DNA of 20,522 nt from DASWHD01 sp036393335 (lineage in GTDB: Bacteria; CG2-30-53-67; CG2-30-70-394). Shown piece after piece: positions 7,627-14,754 of this stretch. A program made the position numbers and the translations under genes. The stretch lies in assembly GCA_036393335.1 (NCBI GenBank), contig DASWHD010000232.1:1-20522 (forward strand). The letters run 5' to 3'. Numbering within the stretch: the stretch's first letter is position 1; each line of letters opens with the position of its first letter. Under the pieces are notes generated by a model. The model was not told where the DNA came from. It was given only the letters and a program-made list of their open reading frames with translations, and did no database searches.

Positions 7627-10515
7627 CTACGCCAACATCTCCGGGGCAAAACCCCGCCGCAGGGTGTTCTCGCTGACGGTGCGCGGTAGCAAGAATTGCA
7701 GCAGGTAGTCCGGCCCGCCCGCCTGGGACCCCATGCCGGACAGGAAAAATCCACCGAACGGTTGCCGGCCCACGATCGCCCCGGTGATGCCGCGGTTGAT
7801 GTAGAGGTTCCCCACCTGGAACCGCTCACAGACGTAGGCGACGTGCCGCGGATGGCGGGAAAAGAGGCCACCGGTGAGTGCGTAGTCGGTGGCGAGGGCG
7901 ATGCTCACTGCCTCCTCGATGTCTGCCGCGCGCAGCACCGACAGCACCGGGCCGAAGATCTCCTCCTGCGCCAAGCGGTGGTGTGACGCGATCTCGGTGA
8001 ACAGACACGGGGCCACGTAGTATCCCTCTTCCGGCACCTCACCCTGGGTCCATAGCCGCCCTTCGCTGCGGCCGACGTCCCAATAGCCCTGCACCCTTTT
8101 CTGTGCGGCGGCATCGATCAGCGGCCCTACACGGCTGCCGGGATCGATCGGGTCTCCGGCCTCCAGGCTCTCGGTCGCCTGTCCCAGCCGCGTCACCAAC
8201 GCGTCGTGTACGGCACCGACCGCGATCACCCGCGAGCACGCGGAACACTTCTGGCCCTGGTAGCCGAAGGCGGACTGGACGATGGCAAAGACCGCCTCGT
8301 CCAGGTCCGCGTCGCGGTCGACGATGATGGCGTTCTTGCCTCCCATCTCGCAGATCACCCGCTTCACGTGGCGCTGGCCTGCGGGGGTCCGGGCCGCCAT
8401 CTCGTTGATGGCCAGGCCCACCTCCCGCGAGCCGGTAAAGGCGATGGTATGAACCCCCTCATGGCGCACCAGCGCGTCGCCGACCGTGCTTCCGGGCCCG
8501 GGCAGGAATTGCAGCACACCCTCCGGTAAACCGGCGGCGCGGAAGGCATCGACCAGCAACCGCCCGATCCGCGGCGTGTTCGAGGCGGGTTTCACCACCA
8601 CCGTATTGCCCGCCACCAGGGCCGCCGAGGTCATCCCGGTGAAGATCGCCAGGGGAAAGTTCCAGGGAGCGATCACGGCCGCCACGCCACGGCCGATGTA
8701 ACTGCCACGGTTCTCCTCCCCGGGTGGCGATGGGTAGCGGCGCCACGCGGCAAGCCGCACCATCTCGGTAGCGTAGTACTCGAGAAAATCGATCGCCTCG
8801 CACACGTCGGCGTCCGCCTCGCGCCATCCCTTGCCGGCCTCGAAGATCTGCCAGGCGGCCATGGCCATGCGGCGCTCGCGCAGATAGGCCGCGACCCGCC
8901 GGAGATAGCCCGCCCGCTCTGCAACCGGCGTCACGGCCCACCCAGGTTGCGCCCGTCCGGCGTGCTCGACCGCGGTCGCCACCTCCTCCGGACCGGCCTG
9001 GTGGATCTGCGCCACCACCTGTTCCGGATGGGCCGGGTTGAGGGAGGGACGGATGCGGCCGGTCTCCATGTCACCATGACCCACCACGGGCACCACCGAC
9101 TGCCCCAACGCCTGGCGCACCTCGTCGATCGCGCGCTGAAACTCCGCGCGTACCTCGGCCCGGCTAAAGTCGAGGGGGGGTTCATTGGAGAAACCGACCT
9201 CTGGCTCAGCGACCGCCATCACCGGCCGACTGGCCCGCTGGGGGGTCGACTCATCGAGGTCGGGCACGAAGGTGCGGCGCAGGAATGACGTGTTTGCCGT
9301 GTTCTCTAGGAGCCGTCGCACCAGGTAGGCCATCCCCTGCAAGAGATTTCCCACCGGGACGTAGACGCGCACGCGGTTGCCGCGTGCCAGCAGCGCCGTC
9401 TGCAACCCCTCGCCCATGCCGTACAGGACCTGAAACTCGAAACGATCGGGACCGAGGCCGAGACCCTCGGCTGTCGCCAGGACCTGGCCCACGGAGCGGG
9501 CGTTGTGGCTCGCGATCGCCGGGGCGAGGACGTCCGCGGCAGCGAGCAGCCGTTCCGCCAGCACCGCGAACGCCTGGTCCGTCTCCCCCTTTGCTTCAAA
9601 CACCGGCACGGGCCAGCCGCGCTGGTGGGCCACGGCAACCTCCGTGTCCCAGTACGCCCCTTTCACCAGGCGCACGGCGATCCTCCCGGGGTGGCGGCGC
9701 GCCAGGTCGATCACCCGCCGGAGGTCGGTCTCCGTTGCGCGCAGGTACGCCTGGAGGACACAACCCAACCGCGACCCGCCGCTCTCCTCCACCAGGGCCT
9801 GGAAGAGATCGAGGGTGAGGTCCTTGAGCGGGTGGTCCTCCATGTCCAGGTATACCAGGGCATGGCCGGCGGCGGCCTTCGCCAGCAGCGGGCGCAGGCG
9901 GTCCACCAGGCGGGCCACGCACCGGTCGGCATCGATGGGGTCGAGGCGTGAGTCGAGGGCGCTGATCTTCACCGAGAGACCGGGATCGCCGCCTGGAACC
10001 GCGACCACTCGCTCCAGCAGGGCGTGGTAGCCGGCGAGATGGGCGGCCGCTTCCGCCTCGGAGACCGTACGTTCCCCCAAAAGGTCGACGGTGGCGACCG
10101 CTCCGGTCTGGTAAAGCCGGCGCAACACCCGTGGGAGCTGTTCCACCTCCTCTGCCGCGATGAATTGTCGCGCCAGGGTCCGGACGTTGTGGCGCAGGGC
10201 TGCGCCCGTCACTGGCGCCGTCCACCGGCCGATGCCGAGGTGCAGTGCGGCCCGCAGGGGGGCCGGCAACCCTAGGGCGCCGTCGGCGAAGTACGCCTCC
10301 AGATGGTCTGCCACCTCCGCTCCCCCATCGAGGCTGGGGAGGCAGTCGATGAAACGAAACAGAGCGGTCCGAAAACCAACGTCCCGTAGGGCCCAGTCGA
10401 TCAAGGAACCGGCCCAGCCCGCCGGGTCAAAGAGGAGGGGGCGATGTTGCCGCAATGCCTCGGCCAGCTCCGCTCTGAGGACCTCCGCGCGGCTGGTGAG
10501 GGGGGTGGAATCCAC
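7627..10515 (-). CDS. putA: Bifunctional proline dehydrogenase / L-glutamate gamma-semialdehyde dehydrogenase (compact PutA)
   Basis: This enzyme oxidises proline to glutamate in two steps: an FAD-dependent proline dehydrogenase feeding the quinone pool, then an NAD-dependent aldehyde dehydrogenase. The 962 residues match the short PutA class. Residues 1-430 are the PRODH barrel, with VYLDMEDHPLKDLTLDLF (near 221), VRLVKGAYWDTEV (near 281), RFEFQVLYGMGEGLQ (near 358) and the substrate-binding AYLVRRLLEN (Arg400/401). Residues 470-962 are the aldehyde dehydrogenase, with Asn619 in APWNFP, Glu723 in VICEMGGKN and catalytic Cys757 in GYQGQKCSA. No N-terminal ribbon-helix-helix is present, so it is not a self-regulating PutA like that of E. 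coli. The start is GTG 10515, with only a weak upstream GGGA. The gene is divergent from a sigma-54-type promoter, with two palindromes between them. Confidence 0.94.
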   Translation of the reverse strand: MDSTPLTSRAEVLRAELAEALRQHRPLLFDPAGWAGSLIDWALRDVGFRTALFRFIDCLPSLDGGAEVADHLEAYFADGALGLPAPLRAALHLGIGRWTAPVTGAALRHNVRTLARQFIAAEEVEQLPRVLRRLYQTGAVATVDLLGERTVSEAEAAAHLAGYHALLERVVAVPGGDPGLSVKISALDSRLDPIDADRCVARLVDRLRPLLAKAAAGHALVYLDMEDHPLKDLTLDLFQALVEESGGSRLGCVLQAYLRATETDLRRVIDLARRHPGRIAVRLVKGAYWDTEVAVAHQRGWPVPVFEAKGETDQAFAVLAERLLAAADVLAPAIASHNARSVGQVLATAEGLGLGPDRFEFQVLYGMGEGLQTALLARGNRVRVYVPVGNLLQGMAYLVRRLLENTANTSFLRRTFVPDLDESTPQRASRPVMAVAEPEVGFSNEPPLDFSRAEVRAEFQRAIDEVRQALGQSVVPVVGHGDMETGRIRPSLNPAHPEQVVAQIHQAGPEEVATAVEHAGRAQPGWAVTPVAERAGYLRRVAAYLRERRMAMAAWQIFEAGKGWREADADVCEAIDFLEYYATEMVRLAAWRRYPSPPGEENRGSYIGRGVAAVIAPWNFPLAIFTGMTSAALVAGNTVVVKPASNTPRIGRLLVDAFRAAGLPEGVLQFLPGPGSTVGDALVRHEGVHTIAFTGSREVGLAINEMAARTPAGQRHVKRVICEMGGKNAIIVDRDADLDEAVFAIVQSAFGYQGQKCSACSRVIAVGAVHDALVTRLGQATESLEAGDPIDPGSRVGPLIDAAAQKRVQGYWDVGRSEGRLWTQGEVPEEGYYVAPCLFTEIASHHRLAQEEIFGPVLSVLRAADIEEAVSIALATDYALTGGLFSRHPRHVAYVCERFQVGNLYINRGITGAIVGRQPFGGFFLSGMGSQAGGPDYLLQFLLPRTVSENTLRRGFAPEMLA

Positions 10516-10576
10516 GTTCCCAATGTAGCGCGCCGCCCTCTACTCGGCGCCGGGCCGACGCGACACCGCCACACCC

Positions 10577-10593
10577 CGTCTCAAGATGAGACG
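10577..10593. promoter_or_regulatory. 17-bp perfect palindrome, possible activator or operator site
   Basis: CGTCTCA and TGAGACG are perfect arms around AGA. It lies about 110 bases upstream of the -24 element of the sigma-54-type promoter, a typical distance for an enhancer-binding protein site, and about 60 bases upstream of the putA start. The regulator is unknown. Confidence 0.45.
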
Positions 10594-10599
10594 CCAGGT

Positions 10600-10626
10600 G
10601 CCCTTGGCCGAGGGCCCGCCAAGGGC
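10600..10626. promoter_or_regulatory. Inverted repeat with 9-bp arms between putA and the sigma-54-type gene
   Basis: GCCCTTGGC (10600-10608) and GCCAAGGGC (10618-10626) are perfect reverse complements around a 9-base spacer. There is no T-run, so a regulator-binding site is more likely than a terminator. It lies about 63 bases before the -24 element and 85 bases before the divergent putA start. Confidence 0.45.
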
Positions 10627-10687
10627 TCCCTCATGCAACCCGCGAAATCTAAAGCATTTTATTAAGTTATTATTGATTTGCTGTTGA

Positions 10688-10703
10688 CGGCACGACAGTT
10701 GCT
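10688..10703 (+). promoter_or_regulatory. Sigma-54-type (-24/-12) promoter
   Basis: CGGCACGACAGTTGCT matches the known sigma-54 consensus TGGCACG-N4-TTGCW except for C in place of the first T. GG (10689-10690) and GC (10701-10702) have the required spacing. The predicted start of transcription is near 10714, upstream of ATG 10734 and downstream of ATG 10704, which favours the later start. An AT-rich stretch (about 10648-10680) precedes it, suitable for DNA bending. Confidence 0.7.
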
Positions 10704-10733
10704 ATGACCGTGACAGGCTTCCCTTCATCTGCC

Positions 10734-11075
10734 ATGAACCGTCTCATCCTGTTTAACCACCTGCTTCTCTTCTTGTTCTTGGCCGCCCCCGTGAGCGCGG
10801 CCGACAACGTCGATCACAGCGGTAACTCGGCCCACGGACCCATGTGCGGGGCGGACTGCCGTGGCGGCCAGGGTCTTGGCCACAGCGCCACCTCACCCGT
10901 GCAGTACGGCAGCCAGCCCGCCAGCAGCTTCGGCACCGGCGCGAGCGACGGCATGAATCCCGACCGCTGCCGCATGCCATGCCGCTACACCAGCTCATGC
11001 TGCTTCCATCGGGTCCGGACCACGGAAAGGACAACCCCGGAGCGTCCGAGCTACCGGCCCGAACCTCCCGCATAG
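10734..11075 (+). CDS. Small secreted cysteine-containing protein, function unknown
   Basis: I do not recognise a family. The 113-residue product begins MNRLILFNHLLLFLFLAAPVSA, a clear Sec signal peptide with a probable cleavage site VSA/AD near residue 22. The mature part is about 90 residues. It is rich in Gly, Ser and His at first (DNVDHSGNSAHGPMCGADC), then carries a Cys cluster (RCRMPCR, then SCCF) for six cysteines in all, and ends with a Pro/Arg/Glu tail. Cysteines in an exported protein suggest disulfides or metal binding, but this is inference. Third-position GC is high across the frame, supporting real coding. An upstream ATG at 10704 would add ten residues but precedes the predicted transcript start. 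The gene stands alone behind a sigma-54-type promoter and ahead of a terminator, so it is probably monocistronic and induced by a specific activator. Confidence 0.6.
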   Translation: MNRLILFNHLLLFLFLAAPVSAADNVDHSGNSAHGPMCGADCRGGQGLGHSATSPVQYGSQPASSFGTGASDGMNPDRCRMPCRYTSSCCFHRVRTTERTTPERPSYRPEPPA

Positions 11076-11100
11076 TGCACTGGTTTTGCTAATGTAACTT

Positions 11101-11150
11101 TGTCTCCCTTTCACTTGCTCCTCTCCTCCTCCCAGCAGGGAAGGGAGACA
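11101..11150 (+). other. Long hairpin (10-bp perfect stem) directly before a terminator
   Basis: TGTCTCCCTT (11101-11110) and AAGGGAGACA (11141-11150) are perfect reverse complements enclosing a pyrimidine-rich 30-base loop; two further closing pairs are possible. It ends two bases before the terminator stem, giving a two-hairpin 3' end to the small secreted protein transcript. It could be a stabilising 3' UTR or a small RNA. Confidence 0.5.
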
Positions 11151-11151
11151 G

Positions 11152-11189
11152 TCCCGGACCGACGGCAGTTGGTCCGGGATGTTTTTTTT
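11152..11189 (+). terminator. Rho-independent terminator
   Basis: TCCCGGACC (11152-11160) pairs perfectly with GGTCCGGGA (11171-11179) around a 10-base loop, followed by TG and eight T residues (11182-11189). It ends the small secreted protein transcript and separates it from the acetyltransferase gene. It also rules out the longer 11100 start for that gene. Confidence 0.9.
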
Positions 11190-11237
11190 GGGGCATTTGG
11201 TGTCACCCTCCCGCGCCCCCGCCGGTGGGCCACGCCT

Positions 11238-11696
11238 ATGAACCCCTCAATCCGCGTCGCCGAGGCTCGCGACATCGAGGCGATCCTCGTCCTCCTCGCC
11301 GAGGAAGACCCGGGAGGCTTTCTCCTCCCGCTTCCGGCTGCAGAGCTGACGCGATTCATTGGCGACTTCGTGGTGGCGACGGACGGTGACCGGGTGGTGG
11401 GCGTGGGGCGGCTGAAGCGGTTCACCGACTCCCTCGCCGAGGTACGAACCCTGAAGGTCGCCTCTGACCACCGCAATCAGGAATTGGGGCGGGGCATCGT
11501 TCGCGCTCTGCTCCAGCGTGCGCGGAGCGCCGGGCTGCGCCACATCTTCGTGCTCACCGCACGCACCGATTTCTTCGAGCGCCTCGGTTTCGTCACCATC
11601 GGTAAAGAGGCACTGCCCATGAAAATCTGGAGCGACTGCCTCGTTTGCTACAAACGCGACGCCTGCGACGAGACGGCTATGTGGACCACCCTATGA
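11238..11696 (+). CDS. GNAT N-acetyltransferase, similar to short N-acetylglutamate synthases
   Basis: The 152-residue protein has a GNAT acetyl-CoA fold, with VRTLKVASDHRNQELGRGIVRALL (about 69-92) as motif A (RNQELGRG in place of Q/RxxGxG/A) and FFERLGF (112-118) as motif B. The C-terminal part, EALPMKIWSDCLVCYKRDACDETAM, with Cys134, Cys137 and Cys143, is by recall typical of short ArgA-type N-acetylglutamate synthases, which make the first intermediate of arginine synthesis. The substrate is therefore suggested to be glutamate but not proved. Start ATG 11238 has GGTGGG about eight bases upstream. An earlier in-frame ATG at 11100 would translate through the terminator and is rejected. Confidence 0.78.
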   Translation: MNPSIRVAEARDIEAILVLLAEEDPGGFLLPLPAAELTRFIGDFVVATDGDRVVGVGRLKRFTDSLAEVRTLKVASDHRNQELGRGIVRALLQRARSAGLRHIFVLTARTDFFERLGFVTIGKEALPMKIWSDCLVCYKRDACDETAMWTTL

Positions 11697-11828
11697 CGCC
11701 CCGTCCTACCCGTGGATCATAGCGACAGTCGAGAATGAGGATGCATAGTGACGCCGGCAGGAGAACTTTCTCGGGGTCGACGCCGCACCGCCACCATCCA
11801 CCGCAACCATAATCGAGGCATACGACTC

Positions 11829-12311
11829 ATGGCTCGTGACAATGAATCCATCGGCAAGGCCATTGGCCGCATTCCCAGCGGCCTGTTTATCGTCACCGTA
11901 CGCAGCCCCCAAGGAGAGGAGACGGCGTTCCTCGCTTCGTGGGTGCAGCAGGTGGCCTTCGAGCCGCCGCTGGTTTCCGTCGCGATCAAGAAGGGACGGC
12001 CGGCCGAGGAGCTTCTCGGCGACGCTGGCAGCTTCGCCGTCAACGTGATCGGCCAGGACAACAAAGGGCTGATCGGCCGCTACGCCAAGGGCATCGCGCC
12101 GGGCATCGCGCCGTTTACGGACGAGGCGGTACAGCGGGCCGCCACGGGTGCGGCCATCCTCCCGCAGGCCGCCGCCTACCTGGACTGCCGCCTCCACACC
12201 CGGACCGACCTGGGAGATCACGTCCTGTGCATCGGGGAGGTGGTCGCCGGCGATGTCCTGGCCGGCGATGAGCCCATGGTTCACTTGCGCCGCTCGGGTT
12301 TCGATTACTAA
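11829..12311 (+). CDS. Flavin reductase-like (FMN-binding) protein
   Basis: The 160-residue protein belongs to the flavin reductase-like/FMN-binding split-barrel family. Visible hallmarks are IGKAIGRIPSGLFIVTV near the N terminus, ASWVQQVAFEPPLVSVAIKKG in the FMN-binding region, FAVNVIGQDNKGLIGRYAKG, and a C-terminal LDCRLHTRTDLGDHVLCIGEV (usually near the flavin and NAD(P)H site). Such proteins reduce flavin or act as the diflavin-reductase C-terminal module; the partner here is unknown. The start is set at ATG 11829, where similarity to the family begins, with GAGG nine bases upstream. The longer frame from 11748 adds 27 Arg-rich residues unlike the family. The gene converges on lptG. Confidence 0.82.
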   Translation: MARDNESIGKAIGRIPSGLFIVTVRSPQGEETAFLASWVQQVAFEPPLVSVAIKKGRPAEELLGDAGSFAVNVIGQDNKGLIGRYAKGIAPGIAPFTDEAVQRAATGAAILPQAAAYLDCRLHTRTDLGDHVLCIGEVVAGDVLAGDEPMVHLRRSGFDY

Positions 12312-12359
12312 CCCGGGGGCTGCACCGGATGGGACGCCAGGTGGCCTTGGCGCCTTGCA

Positions 12360-13442
12360 CTACTGGCGGACGTGGATCATCAGGTAGAGGCCGAGGATGG
12401 CAAAAAAGAGGTTGCCTGACCATGCGGCGAACAGTGGTGGGAGCTTGCCCGCGTGGCCGAGAGAGAGGCCGATCTGCATGACGAACCAGTACGCGATGGC
12501 AAGGCCGAGACCGATCGCCAGCGATCGCCCGATACCGCCGCTGCGCGGGTTGTGCACCCCGTAGGGGATGGCGAGAAGGATGAGGACCAGCACCGAGAAC
12601 GGCATGGCAAGCTTGGCATGAAGATCGGAGCGCAAGGCAGACACCTCGCCTCCCTCCGCGCGCAGGCGGCGGATGTAACGCCGCAGCTCCACGGCATTCA
12701 TGTCCGCGGGCCGTTTCTTCACCCGGTGGAATGACTCCAGGGTTTCGGGGAGCTGCACTTGCTCCGCGGCGACCTGAGACACCTCCACCTCCCCGCTGGC
12801 GGCCAGGCGGTACTCGACGACATCGGTCAGCAGCCAGCCGTCCGCACGCCACTCCATCTTCCCCACATCGATGCGCTTGGTGAGCCGGTACGCCGGATCG
12901 AACTCGAAGATGCTGACGTCGAGCAAGGCCCGACGCGCGGGCTCGAATTGTTGCGCGTAGTACATACGTCCTTCCTTGCCACGCAGCCAGATGTTGCTCC
13001 GCTGCAGGTCTTCGGACGGCATGTCCTTCTTGATGTTGGTCGCCTTGATCCGATCGGCCGTGGCGTGCAGGGGCGGGATGACCATCTCGCCGAAGAGGAA
13101 GGTGAGCACCGTCAGCAAGATCCCCATCTGCAGCAGAGGTAGGACCGTGCGATACAGGCTCACGCCCCCGGCTCGCATCGCGATCACCTCCGAGTCACGC
13201 GCCAGGGCTCCCAGGCCGAGGACCGCCGCCACCAGGGAGATCATCGGCAGGACACGGAAACCGATCACCGGCAGGTTGGCCGCGAAATAGGCAGCGGCGG
13301 CGAATATCCCGACGTCGTTCTCGATGATGTCGTCGATCTGCTCGAACAGGTCGACGATGAAGATGATCGCCAGCATCGCCCCCGCGGTGAGGCGGAAGAA
13401 ACGCCAGTACCCGCGCAGCACGTAGCGATCGAGAATGTGCAC
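12360..13442 (-). CDS. lptG: LPS export permease LptG
   Basis: LptG forms, with LptF and the LptB ATPase, the inner-membrane ABC transporter that extracts lipopolysaccharide for transport to the outer membrane. The 360 residues show MHILDRYVLRGYWRFF, N-terminal membrane helices (about 15-35, 55-80 and 100-125), a periplasmic beta-jellyroll domain (about 130-265) and three C-terminal helices (about 275-355). The cytoplasmic loop ARDSEVIAMRAGGVSLYR, typical of the LptF/G coupling region, lies near residues 81-98. The start is GTG 13442, six bases after the lptF stop, so the two genes are co-transcribed. The 3' end converges on the flavin reductase-like gene with a 48-base gap. Confidence 0.93.
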   Translation of the reverse strand: MHILDRYVLRGYWRFFRLTAGAMLAIIFIVDLFEQIDDIIENDVGIFAAAAYFAANLPVIGFRVLPMISLVAAVLGLGALARDSEVIAMRAGGVSLYRTVLPLLQMGILLTVLTFLFGEMVIPPLHATADRIKATNIKKDMPSEDLQRSNIWLRGKEGRMYYAQQFEPARRALLDVSIFEFDPAYRLTKRIDVGKMEWRADGWLLTDVVEYRLAASGEVEVSQVAAEQVQLPETLESFHRVKKRPADMNAVELRRYIRRLRAEGGEVSALRSDLHAKLAMPFSVLVLILLAIPYGVHNPRSGGIGRSLAIGLGLAIAYWFVMQIGLSLGHAGKLPPLFAAWSGNLFFAILGLYLMIHVRQ

Positions 13443-13448
13443 GTCGGA

Positions 13449-14639
13449 TCAACCTGCGGCGGTTCCGCGTCCCGGCAGGCGAGTCAAGCGCTGCGCAAGC
13501 CGCAGCACCGCCTCGAACCCCCACCCGACCCGCGCCGGGGTATCGTAGGTGGTGCGCACCAGCAGGAAACCGGCTGCGGTGGCATACAAGAGGTTGGGCA
13601 CCCACACCGCCAGGAACGTTGGCAAAGCCGAGGAGAGGGCGAGGTTCTCCCCCCCGGCCATCAACATGTAGTAGATCAGGATCACGCCGATCGCCGTAGC
13701 GAAGCCTGCCGACTTGCCGCTGCGCCGCGACCGGACCCCCAGGGGCACGCCGATGGTGGCGAACAAAAAGCAGGTCACCGGCAGGGCGTATCGCCGCTGC
13801 ACCTCGACGGCGATCGGCAGCGCCGTCTCCGGGTCGTGGGCCTTCTCGGCCGCCTGCCCGAGCTCGCGCATCGACATGTCCCGCACCCGCTTGCGGAACC
13901 GCTTCGAGTTGGGATCCACGACCGGCAGCTCGAGCTGGAGGTCGTAGTCCTTGAACTGGAGAAGGCGAAACCGCTCTCTTCCCTGGGCGACCTGCTGGAT
14001 CGCCCCGTCTTCGAGGTGCAAGAGCAGGCGAAAGCTCCCAGGATCCTGCCGGATCGTGCCACGGCTGGCGGTGATGGTCTGCAGCCGATCCTTGGTACGC
14101 TCGTCGTGGATGACGATTCCCTCCAGGTAGTTTCCCGTCACGTCGGTGTTGTGGATGAAGATGGTCAACCCCTCGAAGTCGTTGTTGAACACCTGCTCCT
14201 GGATCCCCCCGCCGATCCCTTCCCGGACGATCTCGTACAGCAGCCGGCGCAGCGCCTGGTTGCCCTGGGGCACCAGGTAGGCGGTCGTGTAGGCCGTGGC
14301 GACGAACGCCACCGCGGCGAACACATTCACCGGCGCCAGCATGCGATAGAGGCTCACCCCTGCGGCGCGCAGGGCGATGATCTCCGAGTCCGCCGACATC
14401 TTGCCGAACGCCACCAGGGTCGCCAGGAGCACCGCCATCGGGAGGGTGAAGACCGCCAGCGACGGCAAGGTATAAACCAGCACCTTGAAGATCTGCCACG
14501 CCCCGACCCCCTGCACCAAGATCAGGTCGGCGAGCTGCACCAACTGATTCATCAGGAAGATGAACGTGAAGATCGCCATCCCGAGCAGGAATGGCCCGAC
14601 CATCTCGGAGATGATGTAGCGATCGAGGATCTTCGGCAT
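13449..14639 (-). CDS. lptF: LPS export permease LptF
   Basis: This is the partner of LptG in the LptB2FG transporter. The 396 residues from ATG 14639 begin MPKILDRYIISEMVGPFLLGMAIFTFIFLMNQL, the usual LptF start, with three helices near the N terminus, the coupling loop SADSEIIALRAAGVSLYRML, a periplasmic domain (about 130-260) and three C-terminal helices. The C-terminal loop GVPLGVRSRRSGKSAGFATAIGVILIYY is typical. The frame stays open for 73 codons upstream (to 14858), but those overlap mnmA on the other strand and are not LptF-like. GGTAAGA lies before the ATG as a modest ribosome binding site. It is divergent from mnmA; the 115-base gap should hold both promoters. Confidence 0.94.
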   Translation of the reverse strand: MPKILDRYIISEMVGPFLLGMAIFTFIFLMNQLVQLADLILVQGVGAWQIFKVLVYTLPSLAVFTLPMAVLLATLVAFGKMSADSEIIALRAAGVSLYRMLAPVNVFAAVAFVATAYTTAYLVPQGNQALRRLLYEIVREGIGGGIQEQVFNNDFEGLTIFIHNTDVTGNYLEGIVIHDERTKDRLQTITASRGTIRQDPGSFRLLLHLEDGAIQQVAQGRERFRLLQFKDYDLQLELPVVDPNSKRFRKRVRDMSMRELGQAAEKAHDPETALPIAVEVQRRYALPVTCFLFATIGVPLGVRSRRSGKSAGFATAIGVILIYYMLMAGGENLALSSALPTFLAVWVPNLLYATAAGFLLVRTTYDTPARVGWGFEAVLRLAQRLTRLPGRGTAAG

Positions 14640-14754
14640 CGCAGTCTTACCGGTAGCGGCCCACCGCCGGCACGGAGCGCCGTGCGGCGCAATAGTAGGC
14701 CCCTGGCCGGAAGCGCCGTAAGGTAGTATTTCCCCTTCCTGCAATCTCGATCCC

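Noticed and set aside
11100..11237. Extended N terminus for the GNAT protein
   Set aside because: It would translate through two hairpins and a terminator; family similarity starts at ATG 11238.
11708..11726. GTGGATCATAGCGACAG resembling the subterminal part of the inverted-repeat element
   Set aside because: Only a partial match over about 18 bases with no inverted partner or right end nearby; could be chance.
12312..12359. Imperfect hairpin (CGCCAGG...CCTTGGCG) between the convergent flavin reductase-like gene and lptG
   Set aside because: The stem has a bulge and there is no T-run on either strand, so a terminator call is not supported.
12115..12852. Minus-strand open frame of 245 codons overlapping lptG
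   Set aside because: It is an out-of-frame, Arg/Pro-rich shadow of lptG and of the flavin reductase-like gene.
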